Part shown: in pieces, positions 35,140-45,842 of the stretch
Position numbering within the stretch: position 1 is the first letter of the stretch
How the letters are laid out: every line of letters begins with the position of its first letter
Assembly: GCF_014805685.1 (NCBI RefSeq)
Contig: NC_060906.1
Location: forward strand, 9,396,346-9,460,345
Reading direction: 5' to 3'
From: Silurus meridionalis
Lineage: Eukaryota > Chordata > Actinopteri > Siluriformes > Siluridae
Length of the DNA stretch: 64,000 nucleotides
The notes under the pieces: generated by a model
What the model was told of the DNA's origin: nothing
The model's input: only the letters and a program-made list of their open reading frames with translations
The model's database searches: none
Translations under genes and position numbers: made by a program

Positions 35140-35275
35140 CATTAGGGTTGCACAAGCCAGTGCACCCTTAGTGCCGGTCCCAAACCTGGAGAAATGGGTA
35201 GGGTTGATTTAGGAAGGGCATCCAGTGTAAAACATGTGCCAAATTAAATATGCTGATCACGAATCAGAAAATCAT
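35140..35275 (+). mobile_element. RTE-type LINE 3' UTR fragment
   Basis: GGGTTGCACAAGCCAGTGCA, then GTGCCGGTCCCAAACC and GGAAGGGCATCCAGTGTAAA: the 3' UTR found before the GCTGTGGCGACCCC end in the RTE family seen at 38445-38935. Confidence 0.65.
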
Positions 35276-35289
35276 TATTTACTTACATT

Positions 35290-35370
35290 ATTTATTTATT
35301 TATTTTATTTATTTTATAATTTCCCTTAAAGGATCAATAAAGTATGTCTAAGTCTAAGTCTTTTCTTCAA
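35290..35370 (+). repeat. LINE-type 3' terminus
   Basis: ATTTCCCTTAAAGGATCAAT followed by AAAGTATGTC and (TAAGTC)n, the usual L2-family 3' end; probably belongs to the LINE at 33.7-34.96 kb. Confidence 0.55.
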
Positions 35371-35439
35371 TTGTTTAGTTATATTACATGAATCTCTCAG
35401 TATTGTTAAAAATGATATGAAATATCCATATATCTAAAT

Positions 35440-36080
35440 ATGACTGTATATACACAGTGAAATAAGACAACGTTCCTCCAGAACTGTGGTGCTACATTAA
35501 ACAACATAAAGCTACATAACAGAAAACACAGAGCTAATGACTAGTAAGTGTCCTCGCCACATAAAGTGCATCGTGTGCAACCTGGTGCAAACAGTGCAAG
35601 ACGACACAAGACAGTGTAGGACAAATACACAAAACACAAAATAGTGCCGCCAGTAAACCTATTGTGTACTACACAGTGTAGTGTGTAAGAGAGAACTGAG
35701 TACAGGAGTGTACTTGTAATTAAAAACATTTTAATAAATGGGTTTGTGCAAAACAGCAACAGTCAAAAAGATGTGCAAAAACAGCATGTAAAACAGTTTG
35801 TAAAAATGAAGTGATATAATATGGGTGGTGCTGAGACAAGGATGTGTGAACTGAGTACGAGTGTGTGTTGAGTCCAGGTTGTACAGATCAGTCACACAGT
35901 TTGGGTGCGTGTGTGCATAAGATTTAGTTCAGTTCTGTGTTGAGAAGCATGATGGCTTAAGGGAAGAAACGGTTGCACAGTCTGGATGTGGCGGCCTGAA
36001 TGCTTCGGAACCACTTTCCTGGTGGTGGGAGCATCACATTAGAGACTTGCTTGTCTATAAATGGTACTGAGGTGCTAACC
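35440..36080. repeat. dispersed LINE-associated repeat
   Basis: AACGTTCCTCCAGAACTGTG, ACAACATAAAGCTACATAAC and CGGAACCACTTTCCTGGTGG are blocks recurrent in fish genomes near L2/Rex LINE 5' ends. No frame is open. Confidence 0.45.
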
Positions 36081-37484
36081 ATCAAAGGAAACATAGAATA
36101 CTTTGATGTTTGGGACACATTAAAATATAGTATGATTTAGTCTAAAGAAACTGAATCTGGGGGAAAATGGGTGCATTTCAGCAACTTTAAACATACAGGC
36201 AAAGTCATTCCATAAGGCCTTACATGGCTCAGCTAATCTTCTAACTTCTGAAGATCACCAAGTGAAATTTTTATGTCAGCTATAATTATTGTACATATTC
36301 TTTTTTTTATGATTGTATTAAATGTAAAAAGCAATCATAACTAAGTTATTGATCTCGGAGACAAGACCAACATTATAAATAAATACAAACTGTTAGTAAT
36401 GCTGTTAGCAACTAACAGTGTTTTTAACCCATATTTGAGTTTTAACCCCTAAGGACATGGACATGATCCCCCAACTAACACCATCCCTGGTGGAACTGGC
36501 AGGATTTTCCCCTCAGACTTTTCCTATCAAGGTGAAAACTCTTGAGTGTCCCATTTACTGTTGATGTGAATAGTGAGGGGGGAAAATGTAGATGAATCAC
36601 TGAGTTGCTATCACCTTTGTTGAAGCCGCCAGAGCATAACGTTCATGCTAATATGTGTTAATGGCAGTAATTGATGGTCTGTGTCACTAAGGGCTTGTTG
36701 GAGCAGCAGTTTTACAATTGAAGTAACACAGTTGTAAAGAAATTGGGACTACACTTAAACAGGAGACATGAAAGGAGAAATTACACCTATAGTGTATTAT
36801 TCAGACCCAATTTCACAGACACAGCTAATAACAACAAATGACCAAAATTGGCTTTGGAATATTTAAGGACAGAGTCAATGCATGTGGATGGCGGAATTAT
36901 TCATCCTTCAAGCGAGTTAATGAATTATGGTAGATGGCTGTCTAAAGTGAACAAGAATGAGGCTTTTGTAATCCTAAAAATATATATACAAAAAGGTAAT
37001 GACAAAAATAATTGGCCCTTCCTGGATTTAATTATAAAAGTGATCTCAGCAAGTGACAGCATGAGTAATATGCCCATAATACAAGCAAACTATTGTGACT
37101 ATATGAATAGTCTGCTTACAAAACGTTATTACAACATGATACCATTTTCATGACACGAGAGTGAAGTAGGCCAGCTTACCTAAACCCAGTGGTAAAACAG
37201 TGCTGATGATTTTGACCATTTAGAACAACTGCTGCTCTAATGCTAATCTTACCTAGTGAATATAAACTTAATAAAGAATACATTCATTGCTGAAATCTTG
37301 ACTATTTTTTTTTTTACATATGGTAAATCCAACATAGAATCCAAAGCTTCAATGGTCTTAACAGCAAATCATTGGTCAGAAAATGAGCAAGAATGAAACA
37401 AGTGAAATGGTTTATATCAGAATACTGAATATTTCAATCAGAACTTTAATTCAGAGTTGATTTACATTGGACATGTACAGTAGC

Positions 37485-37760
37485 TGTCGAATGTGTGGAA
37501 ACACCTAGTCTTTTATGTTTTTTGAGACACATGCATGTTTCTTTTGTTTCTATGCAACAAACTGGATAAAAAGCAAAAACACACAAGAATTGGACAGTGA
37601 ATAAGTGGAAGATAGTTCTGTGGAAAGATGAATCCAAATTTGACATGTTAGACAGAGAAAAGGAGAGAAGATGTTAAGCTTAATGGTTTTGGGTTGTTTT
37701 GGAGCAGGAAAGGTGGGAAATTTCATAAAATGCTAAGAGTGTGTAAAGCTGTTATTCATG
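37485..37760 (+). pseudogene. Tc1-like transposase scrap
   Basis: GGAAGATAGTTCTGTGGAAA then GATGAATCCAAATTTGA encodes the WSDESKFE-type motif (first catalytic Asp region). Both sides have lost similarity. Confidence 0.55.
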
Positions 37761-38444
37761 CCAAATTAGGATTTGCAATAAAAATAGCATGATAACATCA
37801 AGAACGATAAAATAATTGCTGTTTTTAAACTTATGACACAAATAGTGTATGTGAAAAGACAATATAAGAATATGTTTTGTCTTTATTAAGTTTTGCTTGA
37901 CCTACACAAAGGCTTCGTGCTGGATTTTGCGTTTCGTTTCAACTTTGGTTTTCTTTGGACTGGCTATGCTTTATTAAATCAAGTGTATTGGATAAAGACT
38001 AGAAAAACATTGGACATTGGAGATTAATAAATGTAACAATTATATATATTCAACTACCAGCAAAAAAAACTTCACCACATTAAATCACAACTTTAAACTC
38101 TAGTCTACACCAGTAGGGCATGTCCAAAAATGACCAAGTTTTTGGATCATAATTCAGTTCTGCTCCATTCTATATATTATATAATATCCATACAATAATG
38201 TCTTTAATTGTATATAATTAGTTTCATAGTTAATAGCCTAGCATGTTTTTATATATAAAATTAAATATATTTATATTTGGATGTATTACCCATATATACA
38301 CTGTCTATTATTTCTGGATAATATGGGTACTGTATTATATATACAAAGTATAAATACATTACATACTGTATATCCAAATAATGTGTTAGAGAAGAGAAGA
38401 AAAGAGTGCAGGCAGGGTGGAGTGGGTGGAGAAGAGTGTCATGA

Positions 38445-38935
38445 GTGATTTGTTATAGAAGGGTATCTGTGAGAATGAAAGGGAAAGTTTATAGGACTGT
38501 GGTGAGACATGCGATGTTGTATGGTTTAGAGACAGTGGCATTGAGTAAAAGACAGGAGGTGGAGCTGGAGGTAGCAGAGCTGAAGATGCTGAGGTTTTCG
38601 GTAGGAGTGATGAGGATGGACAGGATTAGAAATGAGTTTTTTAGAGGGACAGTACATGTAGGACATTTTGTGGACAATGAGAGAGAGGCCTGATTGAGAT
38701 GGTTTGGATGTGCAGAGGAGGGACATGGGGTATATCTGTAGCAAAATGCTGAGGATGGAACTGCCAGGAAGGAGGAGAAGCTGAAGACCAAGGAGGAGGT
38801 TTATGGATGTGGTGAGGAAAGACATGCAGGTGGTTGGTTTGAAAGAGGCAGATGTAGAGGACAGGGGGTATGAAGAAGGATGATCCGCTGTGGCGACCCC
38901 TAATGGGAGAAGCCGAAAGAAGAAGAAGAAGAATT
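38445..38935 (+). mobile_element. RTE-type LINE 3' end, copy 2
   Basis: Encodes KVYRTVVRHAMLYGLETVAL and EVELEVAELKMLRFSVGV, decays by frameshift after about 38695, and ends with GATCCGCTGTGGCGACCCCT then GCCGAAAGAAGAAGAAGAAG, the diagnostic 3' end with an (AAG)n tail. Confidence 0.88.
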
Positions 38936-38939
38936 GCAC

Positions 38940-40555
38940 ATACTTTATACATAGATATATTTTTAAACCCACCATCCGAAACAAATGTTGTGTTAATACT
39001 AAAATCAAATCCTTTCATTCATTTAGATGTGTTTGTTTGATTGGCATACATTTTTCTCATCCATGCTAAGTCCAATTTCACTACATGTTCATTTTATAGT
39101 GTAAGTGCACAATGGTGCCTCTTAGTGGCTAAGGAAAGAATTTCAAATTTAATATTCAGGATGTGCAAAAATACTTGTTATAATAAATATGCACTGACAT
39201 TCTTACTCGCATGCAATAACAGACACTGATGGTTAACCAGTAATGTCAGTTATATTTTGAGAAAAAAGAAAGAAAGCCTGATTCGTGATTTTTTATTGAT
39301 TTGTAACATAACCTTAGACTAAAGGACCTCACTTGTTAGGATTTAGGGTCAGAGTGCAGGGACAGCCATGATGCTGCAGAGAGGAACAGAGAGGGTTTAG
39401 TGCCTTGACTGTGTTGGTGTTTAAACCAGTGACCTTTATAGATGAATATTTTACATTTAAGGAGTTTAAACGTAAACGTAAACACATACACCCTTCTTTA
39501 GAGAAATTCGCAATTCTCTCGTTCATACAACTGAGCAGTTGAGGATTAAGGGCCTCAACTTTAATTAATATTAATATATGCACAAGTTAAAAAAATCATG
39601 TACAAGCTGTTCCTGAACTAGCTGTGCGGATCCTGAGTCACTTTACAGAAGGATGCCTTTGCAGTATGACTCAAATCCCTTATGAGGTGATCTGACTTTG
39701 TGAATCAGTGTGTAATCTGCATTGATTAGTCATTAATGCTATAAAGATTACCAGATAAAGAAGTTAAAATAGATTACTTTTGGTTAGACATATTAGTAAG
39801 ATAGGAAACAATTTTCTTGATATCTAAAAAAAACCACAGGGTATTTCTTTCTGTACCATGATGGCACTAAAATGCACGATATAAGGTTGAAAGTTCACAG
39901 TTTAAGGATCGGTTCAATCCTGGACTTGGATTATTGTATGTTTACAGTTTCTGTTCTGGGTACCTGTTTATTTAATTTAGGAGGAAAATTACTCCTGATT
40001 TTAATAGATTCAGATCGACTGTGACACTGGCAAAGATACTGATTATACATCTGAGATCTCTGCAGATGAAAGAGATGCCAGCAGTAGCAAGCGATAATAT
40101 TTGGGACGTTTTCTCCACATTTTTTTTTACTGCTATAGCCTTTATATTATATTTATATTAAAGTTTTTAGGACACAGCGCTGAGTGAATGTTCACAAGTG
40201 CTAGAAGTGATATCAGTGCTATAAGTGATATTTTATTTCGCTGATGTTACACAACATTCAATGTAAATATGAATGGATAAAAATTTATGAATAAATAATT
40301 CAATTTGCATTGGTGTAATGAGTGCTTATGTGCGTTTTCGTACACTTACTGCCAGCTTGTACAGTTTAGGCTGCTCTCCTCTGAACTTTTTTTTTTTTGT
40401 GTGTCAAAGCCACAGAGACCACACTTTTTCTTCATTCTGATGTTCATTGTGAACTTTAGGTGAAGCTCTACTTGCATATTGCTTCTATAGTGAATGAATG
40501 AGCAGGTTGGGGTGGAGGTGCTCAGAATGAAAAAGTGGGATTGACATTATCAGTA
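38940..40555. other. exoc1 upstream flank
   Basis: No gene. A short SINE fragment and AT-rich sequence between the RTE fragment and the exoc1 promoter. Confidence 0.45.
39490..39570. repeat. SINE fragment
   Basis: ACAACTGAGCAGTTGAGGAT then TAAGGGCCTC matches the middle of the tRNA-derived SINE family at 15385-15584. Confidence 0.4.
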
Positions 40556-40559
40556 CTGA

Positions 40560-40788
40560 TCCGATCCCCTAGAGGGCGCCCAACCCGGAAGTCAGGATAT
40601 ATGTATATTTTTGTACTAAGGTCTGACCGGAAGACGAGCTGTTGTTGTGTTTAGTGTTTGGGCTCGGTTTTTTAACAGATATTGTTTTTTTATTGGGAAA
40701 TAATGATGCGTATATAAATAGAGAAATAGGAGTTGAAGTAGAAACCTTGGATTTTAGCACTATTTCCGCTGCACAGGGCTGTTTGAAG
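40560..40788 (+). promoter_or_regulatory. exoc1: exoc1 promoter and non-coding exon 1
   Basis: A locally GC-rich stretch with an ETS/GABPA-type site CCGGAAGT at 40585-40592, a second CCGGAAG at 40627-40633, and AGAGGGCGCC just upstream. No TATA box is needed for this housekeeping type of promoter. A splice donor GAAG|GTAAGC at 40788/40789 ends a probable 5'-UTR exon, since the first coding exon has its acceptor directly before the initiator codon. Confidence 0.65.
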
Positions 40789-41019
40789 GTAAGCTAGTCA
40801 TCTGACCCTTTATATATCCGGTGTAGCTACATGTCTAATATGACTGGGCCGGTTCTATTTATATTTACATTTATATTCATACCTATACTAATATTTATAT
40901 TTCATGCCTGTTAATGATATAAATGTTGTTGGTGATTGTAGATTCTAATGTAAGCGCATGCAGTAATAGAGTAATAATGAACAGTGGGATGTGCACTGTG
41001 TAGTTTTGACATGTTTTTG

Positions 41020-41350
41020 TCCCTTTTCTCATCATGATATTTATCAGAGATAAAATGTGTTTGTTTGTTTGTTTGTTTGTTAGTTAATATGAAAAGGCGA
41101 TATCTGACACTGGAAATGACTCCTGACAATCCAAAATTCAAATATGGTTTAACATGATTTCATGTTTTTTTCCCAGCATGATATTTATTACAGCCAGGAA
41201 TGTGTTTGTTTGTTTGTTTGTTTACTGGTCTGTGAAATGAAAAGGTGACATCTGACAAATTTGTCCCACCTGAGCAATAGTAATGTAAATGAGCCTCGGT
41301 CCTGACCATCCAATCATCAAAACTAAATAAATTTGACATGATTTTATTTC
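41020..41350. repeat. imperfect tandem duplication in exoc1 intron 1
   Basis: Units at about 41020-41160 and 41165-41350 share CATGATATTTAT, a (GTTT)n run, ATGAAAAGG.GA.ATCTGACA, CCTGAC.ATCCAA and AACATGATTT/GACATGATTT in the same order. Confidence 0.75.
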
Positions 41351-42106
41351 CATAAATGTGCATTCGTATACACTTATAGACAGTCACAATAATCCCCTCT
41401 TTTTTATATATTAGGAAAAATATTCATGAAAATCCTCTACTACATTTCTACGTGCTTTAATGCATCATGCCAGACTGTATAACTTCTCTGTATGTCTCTA
41501 CTGATATTCTACACATTATTTTTTTGAAATTGTATCATGTAATTATTACGTACATTCAAATTGTATTGAAATGTATTAAAGGAATTATTTTATATTATAC
41601 ATTTGGGCCAAGCTGACATGATCTTTAATAAATGACCTGTTCGGACTCTTCCAAAAGTGTATAAAGCATATTGAATCATATTGTGGAAATTGGTTGAAGT
41701 AAATAGTATGGATATCTGGAATTATAATAAAAAAGTTCAATAATCATTTATTTAATTATTCTCAGCATTTACCATGATTGTTATTGTTATTAGTAGTAGT
41801 AACTGATTATTTATTATTATTATTTATTTATTATTATTATTTATTTATTTTTACTTCCACTATTTCTACACAGTGACTTTTACATATAAACATTAACATT
41901 AACATTTAGGAGTTTTACAGGAAAAAAAAAACTACTACTAATAATAATGCACATATATTTGTAATTCAATATAAATAATACATGTGAATTGATAAATACT
42001 AAAGGATCTGACTGTTAATGATTTATACTTAGCGTGAACACCATATTTCTTGGCACCTTAATGTTTTTAGGTTGAATAAAAAAATCATATTTTTTCAGGA
42101 CGTGGA

Positions 42107-42230
42107 ATGACTGCCATAAAGCATGCTCTCCAGAGGGACATTTTCACTCCCAACGATGAGCGCCTGCTCAGCATCGTCAATGTCTGCAAGGCAGGGAAGA
42201 AGAAGAAGAACTGTTTCCTGTGTGCTACGG
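42107..42230 (+). CDS. exoc1: exoc1 exon 2 (first coding exon)
   Basis: Acceptor TTTTTCAG at 42098; ATG eight bases into the exon. Encodes residues 1-41 ([11 protein letters not shown]...CFLCAT), with a KKKK basic patch typical of the lipid-binding domain. Donor ACGG|GTAGGC, phase 1. Confidence 0.96.
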
Positions 42231-43868
42231 GTAGGCAATAAAACCTGGATAGAACCTGGGAATGGCATTAAACTGAGTTGGAGTGTTTGGTAACAGAAAT
42301 AGAGCTGAAACGCAGATCACAGAATTAGTGTCAAAGTGCGGATACACCAGGTCTGTATAATGTGACTTTAAAGTCGTTGTTCTTTTTGGCTGTCAGTGAC
42401 AACGGAGCGTCCCGTGCAGGTGAGGGTGGTGAAAGTGAAGAAGTCAGACAAAGGAGATTTTTACAAGAGACAGATGGCCTGGGAGCTTCGTGACTTATCA
42501 GAGGTTGATGCCAAAGATGCCACTAAGGTAAGGTTCAGGTGATTGGTGTGGTCAAAAAAAAGATAAAATATATATATACTTTTATAGTTTTTGAGAGACA
42601 CATGCATGTCGGTTCTGATGAGCCACAGTCCAGATGAAATTGAACGGTGTTGTAGTATGGAATGGTTGCCATGTTGGTTCAGTATTCATTTCACTTTTCA
42701 GAATAAGTCTCCAACCTCCCCTGCTCCAAAACAACGCCAAACCTTTAAGCTTCCCCCTCCATGTTTAAGTGTGGGGTTGATTCGGTCTGCTAATATCTTC
42801 TCTCCTGTTCTTCATCTTACATCAGTCCTTCGGTTAGAGCCAAAAATGTCAAATCTCATCTTTCCTCCAGTCAGTCAGCGTTTAATTTTTTGGTGCTTTT
42901 CAATTTTACATAATGTGTTGCATGTAAAAAAAAAATAAAAATAGAACACACGTAGGTCTCAAAACCATTAACATAAAGCCATTAACTACGGAATATGAAA
43001 AAAGAATGAGAGTCCAAACAAAAACATGTAAATGTAGACAAGTAATTATTTAAAGCCCTAAACGAATCTTCTTTTTCTTCTTATGTATGATTTAACATTT
43101 TTATTAGCACAGACGTGAGTCAGATTAACATTCAGTCTAATGCAAATGAGCTCTTTGTGGGGATTTGTTGTAAATACGGTCAATGTTTTGAATCGGTTTA
43201 GCTTATATATAAACGTTTTAGATAGAAGGATAGAGATAAATGATTGCCATTGACACTAATATAGTTTTTAGCTATACGCACAAATTAAGCACTGCAATGT
43301 TTTGTACATTTGTACAAAAAGCCACTTGTATAAAAGGGAAATGAGGATATTAGAAAATAGGCTGTGATATCAATATATTCACTTTAAAAAGACACTAAAG
43401 GCACTCGGGTGAGGAAAATATCAGGGTGTAAAGCAGAGTAAATCCAGTATAGCCGGAGTCACATTTTGTCTTATTGTGTCCACGACCTCTGTAGGAGAAT
43501 CCAGAGTTCGACCTACACTTTGAGAAGGTGTACCGTTGGGTGGCTAGTAGCACGGCAGAGAAGAACTCCTTCATTTCCTGTATCTGGAAGCTGAACCAAC
43601 GCTACTTGAGGAAGAAAGTGGAATTTGTTAATGTGAGCCCCCAGCTGCTGGAAGGTAATTCATGCCTCTCACTGCTAACGAGTAATAGCATGTGCTTATG
43701 AAGTATTATTGGTGGTGGGATTGTGTATGTGCCAGTATGCATGTATTATAGTAACAGTACAGTCTTTGTTATAACCAATTGCAGAATGTGACTAATAGGT
43801 GCATGTGACTGAAATGATTAGGTCTGTTGTTTGCAGCCAAAATGAACCTAGTTTACCTGATTAAACTT

Positions 43869-43939
<71 letters not shown>

Positions 43940-44191
43940 TTTCTGTTGTTGAGTGGCTTTATAATGCTTTATAACCTCTCTTCTGCACTCTTCTCCTTAA
44001 ATCTCTCATTGGCCAGAGCTCCCTGAAGGTTGGTACAGCATCTGCTTTTCCTCATTTCCCTTCATTTTCCATTTCCATTCATCTTTTCATTTTCTTTGCC
44101 CCGCTCTTTAAATTGGAGCACCAACCATGATGGTTTTCGTTCGTTTGAAATCACCTTCATATAGCAGGAGTTGGTTGACAATGATTTGTGC

Positions 44192-44235
<44 letters not shown>

Positions 44236-45809
44236 TTTAACAATCTAATTCCTACCCTACACGTTATGTGTACACCCTAACGTGTTTGTATGCCCCACAT
44301 GTAACAGCAGTTTTTACTGATGAGGCATAACATAACGACATTATAACATTATAAAATTACACTGATTCTCTTCATCATTGCACCTGAGTGTGGGTGGGAT
44401 TTATTAGGCAGCATGTGAACATTTTGTCCTCAAAGTTGACGTGTTAGAAGCAGGAAAAATGGCCAAGCGTTTGACAAGGGCCAAATTGTGATGTCTAGAC
44501 GACTGGGTCAGAGCATCTCTAAAAAGCAGGGTCACGGGTGGCAGAGGCTCATTGATGCGTAGGGGATCCAACAGACGAGCAACTGTAGCTGAAATTGCTG
44601 AGGAAGTTAATGCTGTTAATGTTGAATGGGTCAGGACTGTTTTGGCAGCTAAAGGGGGACCAACACAATATTAGGCAGATGGTCATAATGTTATGCCTGA
44701 TCAGTGTATTTGTATCATATTAGCTCTATAACACGCACCTCTTCCTCAGAGTCTGTCCCGAGCGGCGAGAGTCAGAGTGTCGCCGGCGGTGATGAGGACA
44801 CACTGGACGACTACCAAGAACTGAACACGCGGGAGGAGCAGGACATTGAGAACATGATGGAAGTGTGCGAGTATGCTATCTCGAATGCCGAAGCCTTCGC
44901 TGAGAAGCTTTCCCGAGAGCTGCAGGTCCTGGATGGGGTGAGTCAGAACCCAGAAGTCCTTTGGCACATATTTATATATAATATCTTCTATTCATTGTTT
45001 ATCGTTAATCGTTTCCAAACCCATCCAGGCAAACATCCAGTCGATCATGGCGTCGGAGAAGCAGGTGAACATCCTGATGCAGTTGCTGGATGAGGCGCTG
45101 TCCGAGGTGGACGCCATCGAAGGAAAGCTGCTGAGCTACGAGGAAATGCTGCAGAGCGTCAAAGAGCAGATGGACCAGATCTCCCAGAGCAACCGGCTGA
45201 TTCAGATCAGCAAAACCAACAACGGAAAGCTTCTCGACGAGATCCAGTTTCTCGTGGTGAGGATCCATGTGCTGCTGTGCTGTTGGAAAAATATCTCAGC
45301 AGCCTGATCACAGTGTGATAATGAGGATCAGCACAGACAAATGAGGCTCCATTATGAATGCACCATAATAGCGTTGAAACACGAGACATAATGTAATTGA
45401 AATCGTGTTCACGAGAAATATTCGGCACAATAAACTCAATAGATGTTCAGCCATGCGCCTGCAAATGAGGTCATGGTTAATATCAGAGCTGAGACAGATC
45501 TAGGAATCAGTAGGTCTCAGGAGCACTATGTTTCTTTGTCTTTCACAGAACTATATGGATCTGTCTAAAGGACATATCAGAGCTCTACAGGAGGGAGACC
45601 TGTCCTCTCCGAAAGGTATCGAGGCCTGCATCAATGCCTCCGAGGCTCTGCTGCAGTGTATGAGTGTAGCACTGCGTCCAGGTGTGTGTCTATAGTGAAG
45701 AATCTTCAGGGTGAAATCTTGGGAATGTCTAAGTTGAGTGGAATGCGTGTCTGAAAGCACTGGTCAGAGTTACCGTGACATGTTGCATGCTATGGTTTTA
45801 TGACTCTGT

Positions 45810-45842
<33 letters not shown>

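Noticed and set aside
36848..37153. 101-codon open frame
   Set aside because: No similarity, no splice or promoter context, composition like the flanks.
27010..40500. An EXOC1-like (EXOC1L) gene expected here from mammalian gene order
   Set aside because: No segment resembling the EXOC1 N-terminal fold was recognised on either strand; absence by eye is not proof.
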